A program made the translations under genes and the position numbers. A model generated the notes under the pieces. The model was not told the origin of the DNA and did not search any database. It saw only the letters and a program-made list of their open reading frames with translations. From positions 29,347-93,346 of the forward strand of contig CALFRK010000028.1 in the NCBI GenBank assembly GCA_937919625.1: DNA of 64,000 nucleotides, given 5' to 3'. Below, one piece after another: positions 18,649-28,046 of this stretch. The DNA comes from an uncultured Ilumatobacter sp. GTDB taxonomy: Bacteria; Actinomycetota; Acidimicrobiia; Acidimicrobiales; Ilumatobacteraceae. Within the stretch, counting starts at the first letter, position 1. Every line of letters begins with the position of its first letter.

Positions 18649-19686
18649 TCAGCTAAGCCAGGTCGACCACACGTCTTCGTGTGCGGCAACCCACTTGGCG
18701 GCGACATCGGCGGGGTCATCACCATCGATCTCAAACGCCGGCAGCATTTCGAGCTGATCGTCGGTCGTGATCGTGAAGGCCTGCAGGAAGGCGTAGACGT
18801 CGGGCGCCTTCTCCTCCAGCTGGCCCGAGGCGGCTTTGATCAGCACGTCCTCGGGATAGTCACATGCGTAGCCACCATCGGATGCTCCTGCCGAAGCATT
18901 GCATTCGTCGGTGACCGCCGGCAGTTCGACCTTGACCAGGTTGTATTTGGCAACCGCCGCGGTTGGCGTCCACCAGTACATGACCACCGGCTCGCCTGCT
19001 GACGAGCGAGCATCGAGTTCGGCGATCGTGGCCGGCTCGGAGCCAGAGTACTGCACCTCGAACGGCATGTTCAGGTTGGTGATGATCTGCTCGTCGAACT
19101 GGGAGTACGACGGATCTGTCGCCAGAAAGCGTCCGAGGTCACCCGACTCTGCGGTACCGAATAGCTCGGCTGCGGTGGGCATCACGAAGCCCTCCCACGT
19201 GGCCAGCTCCGGATTGGCGTCGAGCACGTACTGCGGCACGAACCAACCGATTCGGCCGACCGCACCGAGGTCACCGATGTGGGCGACCGTGCCGTCGTCG
19301 AAGTAGGCATTCTCGGCGTCGGTGATACCTGACGGCCAGATCTCGAGCACCGCATCAAGGCTGCCGTCGGCCATTCCGGTGAACATCGCGTCGTTTTCGT
19401 TGACCTCGGTGATCTCCACTGGGTAGTGGAGATTGCTCTCGATGATGTTCTTGGCAACCTCGACGTTGAGGCGTGAGGCCGACCACGGGTTCACGATCAG
19501 CTTGATGGTGGGCTTCGACGAGTCGACACCCTCCATCGCTGGTTCGGCGGCCGGTTCGGCGGCCGGTTCGGCGGCCGGTTCGGCGGCCGGCTCGGCGGCC
19601 GGCTCGTTCGCTGCGTTGTCATCACTGCCGCATGCGGCGACACCGAGCGCGGCGATTACCGCCAGTGCAATTACACGTTTCTTCAT
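18649..19686 (-). CDS. Glycine betaine/proline-type ABC transporter substrate-binding lipoprotein
   Basis: MKKRVIALAVIAALGVAACGSDD; PTIKLIVNPWSASRLNVEVAKNIIESNLHYPVEITEVNENDAMFTGMADGSLDAVLEIWPSG; divergent from the matching ATPase/permease. Confidence 0.88.
   Translation of the reverse strand: MKKRVIALAVIAALGVAACGSDDNAANEPAAEPAAEPAAEPAAEPAAEPAMEGVDSSKPTIKLIVNPWSASRLNVEVAKNIIESNLHYPVEITEVNENDAMFTGMADGSLDAVLEIWPSGITDAENAYFDDGTVAHIGDLGAVGRIGWFVPQYVLDANPELATWEGFVMPTAAELFGTAESGDLGRFLATDPSYSQFDEQIITNLNMPFEVQYSGSEPATIAELDARSSAGEPVVMYWWTPTAAVAKYNLVKVELPAVTDECNASAGASDGGYACDYPEDVLIKAASGQLEEKAPDVYAFLQAFTITTDDQLEMLPAFEIDGDDPADVAAKWVAAHEDVWSTWLS
19545..19605 (-). repeat. 12-bp tandem repeat encoding (EPAA)n linker
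   Basis: ggccggttcggc repeated about five times; encodes EPAAEPAAEPAAEPAAEPAAEPAM. Confidence 0.85.
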
Positions 19687-19740
19687 GCTCTCCCCCTCTG
19701 TCGGCCGATGGCCGATCTCGTTTGGCGTACATTACCCGTG

Positions 19741-20769
19741 ATGAGCGTCGAAGCTGTTACATCGTCCTGTATTCGGGTCAGAGGGTTGTGGAAGGTGTTT
19801 GGCGCTCGACCCGACAGGGCAGTTCAAATGTCCGAAGCAGGTTCCAGCCGCGCAGAGGTGCTAGAAGCCACCGGATGCACGATCGGGGTCCGCGACGTCT
19901 CGTTCGATGTCAGGCTCGGCGAGACGTTCGTCGTGATGGGCCTTTCGGGCTCCGGCAAGTCGACGCTGGTGCGGTGTGTGGCCCGATTGAGCGACGTCAC
20001 CAAGGGTCAGGTCACGCTAGACGGCGACGACCTAACCGCCATGGACGAGCGAACGCTGCGAGAGGTGCGCCGCAAGAAGCTGTCGATGGTGTTCCAGCAT
20101 TTCGGCCTGTTTCCGCACCGCAGCGTGATCGACAACGCTGCCTATGGGTTGGAGGTGCAGGGCATCTCGAAGAGTGCACGTCACGCCGAGGCGCAGCGCG
20201 TGCTCGAGTTGGTCGGGCTGGCTGGCTACGAGTACCACTACCCCCAGCAGCTGTCCGGCGGAATGCAACAGCGCGTCGGGTTGGCCAGGGCGCTGGCAAT
20301 CGACCCTGAGGTGCTGTTTTTCGACGAACCGTTCTCGGCTCTCGACCCTCTGATCCGGCGCGACATGCAGGACGAGCTGATCCGGTTACAAGGTGAGCTG
20401 CAGCGCACGATCGTGTTCATCACCCACGACTTCGCCGAGGCGATCAAGCTCGGCGACCGGATCGCGATCATGAAAGACGGCGTGTTCGATCAGATCGGCA
20501 CCGCCGCCGAACTGATCACCAACCCGGCCACCGACTATGTGCGCGAATTCACTCAGGACATCCCGAAGACAAAGGTTCTCACCGCCGCTGACGTGATGGG
20601 GTCGGGCAACGGTGGCGGACGAACGGTGGGCGCCGATCAGTCGGTCGAGTCGTTGATCCCGATGATGCTCGACGACCCGGCGCCGCTCACCGTCGTCGAC
20701 GCCACAGGCATGTCGCTCGGCGTGATCGATCGCAGCGCCGTCCTGGCGGTGCTGGACGGCGACTCGTGA
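19741..20769 (+). CDS. Quaternary amine/glycine betaine ABC transporter ATP-binding protein
   Basis: FVVMGLSGSGKSTLVRC (Walker A), QLSGGMQQRVGLARALA, VLFFDEPFSALDP. Confidence 0.9.
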   Translation: MSVEAVTSSCIRVRGLWKVFGARPDRAVQMSEAGSSRAEVLEATGCTIGVRDVSFDVRLGETFVVMGLSGSGKSTLVRCVARLSDVTKGQVTLDGDDLTAMDERTLREVRRKKLSMVFQHFGLFPHRSVIDNAAYGLEVQGISKSARHAEAQRVLELVGLAGYEYHYPQQLSGGMQQRVGLARALAIDPEVLFFDEPFSALDPLIRRDMQDELIRLQGELQRTIVFITHDFAEAIKLGDRIAIMKDGVFDQIGTAAELITNPATDYVREFTQDIPKTKVLTAADVMGSGNGGGRTVGADQSVESLIPMMLDDPAPLTVVDATGMSLGVIDRSAVLAVLDGDS

Positions 20770-22709
20770 CGGTCACCACCGCGCCCGTCGCCCAGGCGGC
20801 CAAGATCAACACGCGTCGATGGGCACCTTGGGTGGCGTTGGTCGGAGGAGCGCTCGCCCTGCAGATCGCCTTCTCGTCGTCATCAGGATTCCCAGCCAAG
20901 CTCGATAACACCTTCGCCGATCCGATCGATCGGGCCGGGGCGTGGATGCGGTCGAACCGACTCGATCGCACCATCGATGGTCAGTTCGATCCCGGGCACC
21001 CGATGTTCACCAAGTTCTTCACGCCCCTGTCAAAACTGATCGACGCCACCATCGGCGATCTGACCGACCTGTTGTTATGGGCGCCCTGGTTCATCGTCAT
21101 CGCTGTGGTCGCATTGGTTCCGATCAGCCGCCGAATGTGGACAGAGGCCGCCGCCGTGGTCGGAGGATTCGTGTACATGGGACTGTTCGACCTCTGGAAG
21201 CCGAGCATGCAGACGTTGTCGCTGATGACGGTATCGGTCTTGCTCGCCGTCGTGATCGGTCTGCCGCTCGGTGTCTGGGCGGCGATGCGCCCGCGGGTCG
21301 AGATGGTGCTACGTCCCGTACTCGACGCAATGCAAACGATTCCTGCGTTTGTCTACTTCCTCCCGCTCTTCATGCTGCTCGGGATCGGCAACACCCCTGC
21401 CGCGGTGGCGACCGTCATCTACGCACTTCCCCCCGTCGTTCGTCTGACGACTCTCGGCATCAAGCAGGTTGACGACGCGGCCGTTGAGGCATCGACGATG
21501 TTCGGGGCCTCGCGTCGACAGACACTCTTCAAGGTTCAGCTTCCGATGGCGGTCCGCACAATCGTCACCGGCATGTCGCAAACCGTCATGATGGCGCTCG
21601 GCATCGTGGTGCTGGCGACGCTCGTGGGGGCTACCGGGCTCGGCAGCCCGATCTTGCAAAGTCTCAACCAGCGACGCCCTGGCCGTGGGCTGGCCGCCGG
21701 GTTCGCGATCGTTGCGATCGCCCTGATTCTCGATCGCATATCGCGAGCGGTCGCCGAACGCGATCCAACGCGACGCCTCCCGCGGAACTGGCTGATCGGG
21801 GCCGTCCTAGCGATTGGGGCGGCAATCGTGGTCGGCCGAAGCGCCGGTTGGTCGACGTTCCCGGCCGCGTCGGACTGGACCAAATTCGACCCGATCGACG
21901 ACGCCGTCAACTGGGTCCGTGACAATTTTCGCCCGGTCACCCGATGGATCACTGATGTCGTCACCACCAAGCTGTATCTCCCGCCGCGCGACTTCATGAC
22001 CGACACCCTGGAGTGGCCGGTGCCGATCTTTGTGACCGCCTGGGCGTGTTGGCGGATTCGCGGCATCGGCCTAGCGTTGTTCGCCGCTTTGGCGCTGACG
22101 ACGATCGGCCTGATCGGCCTATGGGAACCGTCGATCGAGACATTGGTGCAGGTGATCATCTCGACGGTGCTGACCCTGCTCGTGGCGATCCCGCTCGGGG
22201 TGTGGGCGGGCCTCAATCGGCGGCTCGAACGGATGATCGGACCTGTCCTCGACACGTTCCAGACAATGCCCTCGCTGGTGTACATCATCCCGTGCGTCGT
22301 GCTGTTCACCGTCGGTGTCGTGCCAGGCATCATCGCCACCGTCGTCTACGCCATGGTGCCGGGGGTACGGATCACGGCGCTCGGTATTCGAGAGGTCGCC
22401 GAGGAGAGCATCGAGGCCTCGCGCACGTTCGGAGCAACACCTCGCCAGACACTGTTCGGGGTGCGCCTGCCGTTGGCCGCGCCAACGATCATGGCGGGCA
22501 TCAACCAGGTCATCATGATGGTTCTTGCAATGGTCATCATCGTCGGCCTTGTGGGAGGTGGTGGGCTCGGCTTCATGGTCACCGAGTCACTCGCTCGGAG
22601 CTACTTCGGCCAGGGATTCGAGGTAGGTCTGGCGCTCGTACTGATGGCGATGATCCTCGATCGGTTCACCGAAGCGTGGGCAGACCGACTCAAGCCACCC
22701 TCGAACTGA
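20766..22709 (+). CDS. ABC transporter permease with two fused permease domains
   Basis: Two EAA-like regions (VEASTMFGASRRQTLFKVQLPMA and IEASRTFGATPRQTLFGVRLPLA) in one 647-aa ORF; GTGA overlap with ATPase. Confidence 0.88.
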   Translation: MTVTTAPVAQAAKINTRRWAPWVALVGGALALQIAFSSSSGFPAKLDNTFADPIDRAGAWMRSNRLDRTIDGQFDPGHPMFTKFFTPLSKLIDATIGDLTDLLLWAPWFIVIAVVALVPISRRMWTEAAAVVGGFVYMGLFDLWKPSMQTLSLMTVSVLLAVVIGLPLGVWAAMRPRVEMVLRPVLDAMQTIPAFVYFLPLFMLLGIGNTPAAVATVIYALPPVVRLTTLGIKQVDDAAVEASTMFGASRRQTLFKVQLPMAVRTIVTGMSQTVMMALGIVVLATLVGATGLGSPILQSLNQRRPGRGLAAGFAIVAIALILDRISRAVAERDPTRRLPRNWLIGAVLAIGAAIVVGRSAGWSTFPAASDWTKFDPIDDAVNWVRDNFRPVTRWITDVVTTKLYLPPRDFMTDTLEWPVPIFVTAWACWRIRGIGLALFAALALTTIGLIGLWEPSIETLVQVIISTVLTLLVAIPLGVWAGLNRRLERMIGPVLDTFQTMPSLVYIIPCVVLFTVGVVPGIIATVVYAMVPGVRITALGIREVAEESIEASRTFGATPRQTLFGVRLPLAAPTIMAGINQVIMMVLAMVIIVGLVGGGGLGFMVTESLARSYFGQGFEVGLALVLMAMILDRFTEAWADRLKPPSN

Positions 22710-22998
22710 CCGACCGTTTCCGGCCGTCGCCGGACGGGTCTATGGTTGCGCCAAGTCCACCAACTTCCGCGACTACGTAAAGTTCCTCTACGCCTTCGAG
22801 CATGTGATGCGAATGGCACCCGAAAGGGCGCTGACGCGCAGCCCCAACATGTTCACCGCTGCGATCAAGCCGGCCAAGCGGGCGGACGCCCAGACCCGTC
22901 TGCTCAACTACCTCGTGAGCGCTGCCTAGACCTTCCTGTCCGGTGGTGGGGGTGACAGGTCCACTGTGAAGTGGCCCGGTGATTGATTGCTGCGGTTT

Positions 22999-23020
22999 GT
23001 TCACACGCCGTTCACATTGC
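22999..23020 (+). promoter_or_regulatory. 11-bp direct repeat (PHO-box-like or GlnR-like) upstream of glutamine synthetase
   Basis: GTTCACACGCC-GTTCACATTGC. Confidence 0.4.
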
Positions 23021-23093
23021 GAACATGGCGGAGTAATCGCACGCTGGCATCGTGCGACCACCCCCTACAACCGCTGATTGGAAGGACCCATTC

Positions 23094-24152
23094 GTGGCGT
23101 ACCAAGCTGAATACATCTGGCTCGACGGCACCGAGCCGACACCGATGCTCCGGAGCAAGACCAAGATCCTGCACGACGAAGTCTCCGAGCCCCCGATCTG
23201 GGGTTTCGACGGTTCGTCGACCAACCAGGCAACCGGCGACAAATCCGACTGCGTCCTGCGGCCTGTGTTCCAATGTCATGACCCGATCCGCGGAGGTCGC
23301 AACATCCTGGTGATGTGTGAGGTACTGCTGGCGTCGAACATGCGCCCCCACGCCACCAACACTCGCGCCCCCGCAGCACGGGTCGAGAGGAAGTTCGCCC
23401 ACGACCAGATGTGGTTCGGGCTCGAGCAGGAGTACACGATGCTGCGCCTCGACCACACGCCGATCGGCTTCCCCCCAGGTGGCGGTCTGCCCGCTCCGCA
23501 GGGCCCGTATTACTGCGGCGTCGGCGCAGACCACATCATGGGTCGCGAGATCGTCGAACTGCACACCCAAGCGTGCATCGACGCCGGGCTGTCGATCTCT
23601 GGCACCAACCCAGAGGTGATGCCCGGACAATGGGAGTTTCAGATCGGCCCACTCGGCCCAACTGCGGTCGGCGACCAGATGCATGTTGCTCGCTGGCTGT
23701 TGCACCGCATCGCCGAAGACTTCGACGTCCTGATCAGCCTTGCCGCCAAGCCAGAAAAGGGCGACTGGAACGGCGCTGGATGCCACACCAACTTCTCCAC
23801 GATCGCTATGCGCGAGGGGTACGACGCGATCATCGATGCCTGCCAGGCGATCGGCGACAACTTTCTGATGCTCGTCGAGAACTATGGTGACGGCATCAAA
23901 GAACGCCTCACGGGCGCCCACGAGACTGCTCCTTGGAACAAGTTCAGCTATGGCGTGTCGGATCGTGGTTCGTCGATCCGCATCCCGTGGCAGGTCGAGA
24001 AAGACGGCAAGGGCTACGCCGAAGACCGGCGCCCAAACGCCAACATGGACCCGTATCTGGTCGCCGGTCTGATCACCCAGGTCGTGTGCGCCGCAGCCGA
24101 CGCCAAAACCGCAAAGAAGCCAACCAAGAAGACCGTCGCCAAGAAGAAGTGA
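23094..24152 (+). CDS. Glutamine synthetase, type II (eukaryote-like)
   Basis: AEYIWLDGTEPTPMLRSKTKIL...WGFDGSSTNQATGDKSDCVLRPV...GPYYCGVGAD...NPEVMPGQWEFQIGP. Confidence 0.92.
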   Translation: MAYQAEYIWLDGTEPTPMLRSKTKILHDEVSEPPIWGFDGSSTNQATGDKSDCVLRPVFQCHDPIRGGRNILVMCEVLLASNMRPHATNTRAPAARVERKFAHDQMWFGLEQEYTMLRLDHTPIGFPPGGGLPAPQGPYYCGVGADHIMGREIVELHTQACIDAGLSISGTNPEVMPGQWEFQIGPLGPTAVGDQMHVARWLLHRIAEDFDVLISLAAKPEKGDWNGAGCHTNFSTIAMREGYDAIIDACQAIGDNFLMLVENYGDGIKERLTGAHETAPWNKFSYGVSDRGSSIRIPWQVEKDGKGYAEDRRPNANMDPYLVAGLITQVVCAAADAKTAKKPTKKTVAKKK

Positions 24153-24160
24153 CCCCGCCG

Positions 24161-24196
24161 CAACGCTCGGAGTGTGTAGGCGCACTCCGAGCGTTG
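24161..24196. terminator. Hairpin caacgctcggagtg-tgtaggcg-cactccgagcgttg
   Basis: 14-bp perfect stem between the GSII and GSI genes. Confidence 0.7.
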
Positions 24197-24246
24197 GCAA
24201 TCAAGCGAATATTTCAATCGAACTAAAACTCGACCAGACTGGTGAG

Positions 24247-25593
24247 GTGGACGAATTGCTCGATCAGCACCGTGACTATGTGTTGCGGACCGTAGAAGAG
24301 CGTGGCGTCCGACTTGTGCGCCTGTGGTTCACCGACGTACTCGGCGACCTGAAGAGCTTCGCCATCAGCCCAGCCGAGCTCGAGAACGCTCTCGCAGACG
24401 GCATGACTTTCGACGGATCGTCGATCGACGGCTTCTCGCGCATCCAAGAATCCGATGTGCTGGCGGTTCCCGACCCAGACACGTTCGAGTTGATCCCGTG
24501 GAGCGAGCCCGGCGCCGCCGAAGCCCGAGTCTTCTGCGACATACGCAGCCTCGACGGAGACCCGTTCGAGGGGGACCCGCGGCAGGTTCTTCGCCGCACC
24601 GTCAAGGCAGCCCACGATCAGGGTTTCACGTTTTACATTGCCCCCGACATCGAGTTCTTCTATTTCGAGCCGCCCGTCAAGGGCGAGCAGCCGCAACCGC
24701 TCGATCAGGGCGGCTACTTCGACCTCACCACCCGCGATGCCGCCGGCGATCTGCGCAAGGAGACGATTCGCAAGCTCGAGCAGATGAGCATCCCGGTCGA
24801 GTACAGCTTTCACGAGGATTCGCCCAGCCAGCAAGAGATCGACCTCCGCCACACCGACGCCCTGACGATGGCCGACAGCGTGATGACGTTCCGTCTGATC
24901 GTTAAAGAGGTCGCCGCCAGCCAGGGCGTGCACGCCACGTTCATGCCCAAGCCACTCGGGGGTGTGCAGGGCTCGGGTATGCATCTCCACATGTCGCTGT
25001 TCCGCGGTGACGAGAACGCCTTCTACGACGGCGACGACCCGCATGCCCTGTCGCCGCTTGCGAAGTCGTTCATGGCCGGCCTCTTGGTGCACGCCGCCGA
25101 GATCACCGCAATCACCAATCAAACCGTCAACAGCTACAAGCGGCTGGTTCCCGGGTTCGAAGCGCCCGTCCACATCAGCTGGGCCCGCAACAACCGCAGC
25201 GGTCTGATCCGGGTGCCGATCGCCAAGAAGGGCAACCCACTCGCAACCCGCATCGAATACCGGTCGCCCGATCCGGCTTGCAACCCGTATCTGGCGTTCA
25301 GCCTGCTGCTGGCGGCCGGCATGCGCGGCATCGAACAAGGCTACGCGTTGCCCGAAGAGGCCGACGCCAACCTGTTCGAGATGGACGACGCGGCGCTCGC
25401 CAAGCTCGGCATTGCTCAGCTCCCGCAGTCGCTCAGTGATGCCCTCAACACGATGGAGCAATCCGAGTTGGTGCACGACGTTTTGGGCGAACATATTTTT
25501 GAGTGGTTCCTGCGCAATAAGCGCCGCGAGTGGCGCGATTACAAGACCCATGTCAGCCAGTTCGAACTCGATCGTTATCTGAGGTCGGTGTGA
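24247..25593 (+). CDS. glnA: Glutamine synthetase, type I
   Basis: LWFTDVLGDLKSFAISPAELENALADGMTFDGSSIDGFSRIQESD...GSGMHLHMSLF...KRLVPGFEAPVHISWARNNRS. Confidence 0.92.
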   Translation: MDELLDQHRDYVLRTVEERGVRLVRLWFTDVLGDLKSFAISPAELENALADGMTFDGSSIDGFSRIQESDVLAVPDPDTFELIPWSEPGAAEARVFCDIRSLDGDPFEGDPRQVLRRTVKAAHDQGFTFYIAPDIEFFYFEPPVKGEQPQPLDQGGYFDLTTRDAAGDLRKETIRKLEQMSIPVEYSFHEDSPSQQEIDLRHTDALTMADSVMTFRLIVKEVAASQGVHATFMPKPLGGVQGSGMHLHMSLFRGDENAFYDGDDPHALSPLAKSFMAGLLVHAAEITAITNQTVNSYKRLVPGFEAPVHISWARNNRSGLIRVPIAKKGNPLATRIEYRSPDPACNPYLAFSLLLAAGMRGIEQGYALPEEADANLFEMDDAALAKLGIAQLPQSLSDALNTMEQSELVHDVLGEHIFEWFLRNKRREWRDYKTHVSQFELDRYLRSV

Positions 25594-26303
25594 CCGACAA
25601 TCCAGGATCGCCCGTGGCGAGCATGCTCGCCGTGTTCGCCGATCCGGTTGCGCCCGAGTTGGCGCGCTCGCTCGATCTTGCCGGCTACTCGTGGAAGGGT
25701 GTCGCCTCAGCCGACGAAGCGGCCGACAGCGAGCCAGCCGCCGGTTGGAAGGGTGCGATCGTCGACTGCACCACCGATCCCGAGGGAGCATGGACGTTCG
25801 CCCGAACGATCCGCAAGTCGGATGGCTCACAACTGAACGTCTTGGTGTTGGTGGGCGGCGCCCAAGTAGGCGATCTGGAACTTCGCGACGATCTGTTCGA
25901 CGACTTCTGCCTGTGGCCATTCCACCCCACCGAGTTTGTGGCGCGGTTGCGGCACCTGCTGTGGAGCGCCGGTGACACGCCCGGCCCCCGCGTCGACCTG
26001 GTCGAGTACGGTCAGCTCGTCTTGAACCTTGAGACGTATCAGGCGACGATCGCCGGTCGGCCGCTCGACATGACCTATATGGAGTACGAACTGCTCAAGT
26101 TCCTCGCCCAGAACCCCGGCAAGGTGTTCACCCGCGAGATCCTGTTGTCGCGCGTGTGGGGCTACGAGTACTACGGCGGCGCCCGTACAGTCGACGTGCA
26201 CATCCGGCGCCTGCGCGCCAAGCTGGGCGAAGAACAGGCCAGCCTGATCGCCACCGTGCGATCCGTCGGCTACCGCTTCGGCCAATCCCGCTGGGGCAGC
26301 TGA
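25590..26303 (+). CDS. OmpR-type winged-helix response regulator with atypical receiver (GlnR-like)
   Basis: C-terminal MEYELLKFLAQNPGKVFTREILLSRVWGYEYYGGARTVDVHIRRLRAKLG; degenerate receiver; GTGA overlap with glnA. Confidence 0.85.
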   Translation: MTDNPGSPVASMLAVFADPVAPELARSLDLAGYSWKGVASADEAADSEPAAGWKGAIVDCTTDPEGAWTFARTIRKSDGSQLNVLVLVGGAQVGDLELRDDLFDDFCLWPFHPTEFVARLRHLLWSAGDTPGPRVDLVEYGQLVLNLETYQATIAGRPLDMTYMEYELLKFLAQNPGKVFTREILLSRVWGYEYYGGARTVDVHIRRLRAKLGEEQASLIATVRSVGYRFGQSRWGS

Positions 26304-26345
26304 GCCCGCACTGCGGCGGCGGCGGCGCTCAGTCGGTCAGCCGGA

Positions 26346-28046
26346 TCACTCGTCGGAGGCCACCCGCTCCAACGTTCCGGTCATGGTGTCACCCTCCTCG
26401 AAGGTGAGCGTATAGGACACAAGATCAGTCGAGAGATCGACCACGGCATCGAAGGGCGCCGTCAGCCCGTTGAAGTCCTCGATCGTGATGAAGCCTCCGT
26501 CCTCCTCGTCACAATGCCCCGAAGCGCTCAATGTCAACAGCCCGGTGCCCGACGCGGACCAGCCCAGCTCCTCGCTCACCGGCACGACGAATGTTGCATC
26601 GAGTCCCATTCCGAGCGTGACACTGCCTCCCTCACAGGGCCCGACCACCACCATATTGCCCGCCAGGCCCTGCACTGTTCCGTCAGCGATGGCCAGACGG
26701 ACCTCGTTCTCCATCACCGTCTCGGTGCCTTCGAACTCGAACGCGCCGAGATCCAGTGGGCCGACGTACTCGCCGTTCACGTCGCGACCGGAGGAGTCGC
26801 CTTCGCCGGCCGAGACCGGCACCAGTTCGCTGTCGACCTCCTCGCTGTCGTCGTCTGGGTCCTGCTGGCTGTCGACGAACGCCTGCAGCTTCTCGGGGTC
26901 GCCGAACAACGTGCACGGCGTCGAGGTGTTCGGTGTCGGGTCGCCTGCTGCCGTCGCGTCGAGTTGGATCCGTCGGGCTGCACCGGCCAACCGGCCGCAG
27001 ATCTTACCGATCCGTTCGAGCGAACGACCCAGCATCGCCGCATGCACCCGATCGCGCATGCGCCGAAAGTCGGTGGGATCGATGGCGCCGAGCGCGACGC
27101 CCACGTTGGCCTGGAGCGGCGTGAGAGCATCGCGCGCCAGCGCGTCGGCGATGACATCCCGGTCGGGCGAGCCCCCGCCGCGCGGCGCGAAGATCCGATC
27201 GAGCATGGCGTCGGCAGCCTGTTCGAGGGCCGCATCGGCTCGTACCGTGCGGGTTGCCTCGAGGCCTTCGCCGATCCCCCCGGTCAGCGAGTCGAGTTCT
27301 CCGATCACGGTCCTCGCCGCGCCCACCGCCTCCGACGTCGCCGCCTCGACCTTATCGAGTTCGGCGCGCGCCACGTTCGAGATGTTGCCGAGTGTTCGTC
27401 CGAGAGGGCCGTTGAGCAGGCCACCCAGCGCGGCGTACCGGTCGAGGCGGTCGAGCTTGCCTCGCAGGTCGGCGACGAGATTGTTGATCGGGTTACCGCC
27501 CTCGATTGCGGTCCGCGCCTGCTCGAATGCATCGCGCACATCCTCGATCGCCTCCTTGGCCCGCTCGAGCCCGCGACGCATCCGGGGCACACGGAGCAGG
27601 GCGCCGGTCAGCTCTTGCTTCAGCTTCGACTCGAACCCGAACTTCGCTGCCCGCTTCTCGTCCTCGGTGATGTCGAGCGCAGCGTCGCGCTCGGCCTGCA
27701 GACGTGCCATCACCCTCTGATAGGCGCGCACCTGCGACGACTCCAGGCCAAGTTGCTCGCGGTTGAGCAGCTGTCGACGAGCCGTCTCGATCTGGGCGTC
27801 GTAGTAGGCGCGCAGGTCGCCTTGGACCGAACGTGCATCACGGTAGACGCGGTTCCGGCCGGACAAGCCCTTGAAGATCCTGATACCAGCGAGCACCTGG
27901 CGTGCCCCTGGCGGCAGGGCGTCCTCAATCGCGCCGATCGCCGGAGCCGCGGCAGGAGCGGCGGCGGCGTTCGCCGACGGACCGACGCTGGCGCCGAACG
28001 GTAGGGCGACGGTCAACAGCGCTACGAGCGATCGTCGTAGGTTCAT
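26346..28046 (-). CDS. Secreted helical/coiled-coil protein of unknown function
   Basis: Signal peptide MNLRRSLVALLTVALPFGASVGPSANAAAAP; long charged helical region; Asp/Glu-rich linker; C-terminal beta-rich domain. Confidence 0.75.
   Translation of the reverse strand: MNLRRSLVALLTVALPFGASVGPSANAAAAPAAAPAIGAIEDALPPGARQVLAGIRIFKGLSGRNRVYRDARSVQGDLRAYYDAQIETARRQLLNREQLGLESSQVRAYQRVMARLQAERDAALDITEDEKRAAKFGFESKLKQELTGALLRVPRMRRGLERAKEAIEDVRDAFEQARTAIEGGNPINNLVADLRGKLDRLDRYAALGGLLNGPLGRTLGNISNVARAELDKVEAATSEAVGAARTVIGELDSLTGGIGEGLEATRTVRADAALEQAADAMLDRIFAPRGGGSPDRDVIADALARDALTPLQANVGVALGAIDPTDFRRMRDRVHAAMLGRSLERIGKICGRLAGAARRIQLDATAAGDPTPNTSTPCTLFGDPEKLQAFVDSQQDPDDDSEEVDSELVPVSAGEGDSSGRDVNGEYVGPLDLGAFEFEGTETVMENEVRLAIADGTVQGLAGNMVVVGPCEGGSVTLGMGLDATFVVPVSEELGWSASGTGLLTLSASGHCDEEDGGFITIEDFNGLTAPFDAVVDLSTDLVSYTLTFEEGDTMTGTLERVASDE

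Noticed and set aside
24223-25920. 565-aa minus-strand ORF opposite glnA
   Set aside because: Shadow ORF of a high-GC, well-conserved glutamine synthetase; no domain sense, Arg/Gly/Val-rich composition
26514-28004. 496-aa plus-strand ORF (and the 26470..27720 ORF)
   Set aside because: Antisense to the 26346-28046 secreted protein, which has signal peptide and coherent domains; the plus-strand reading has none
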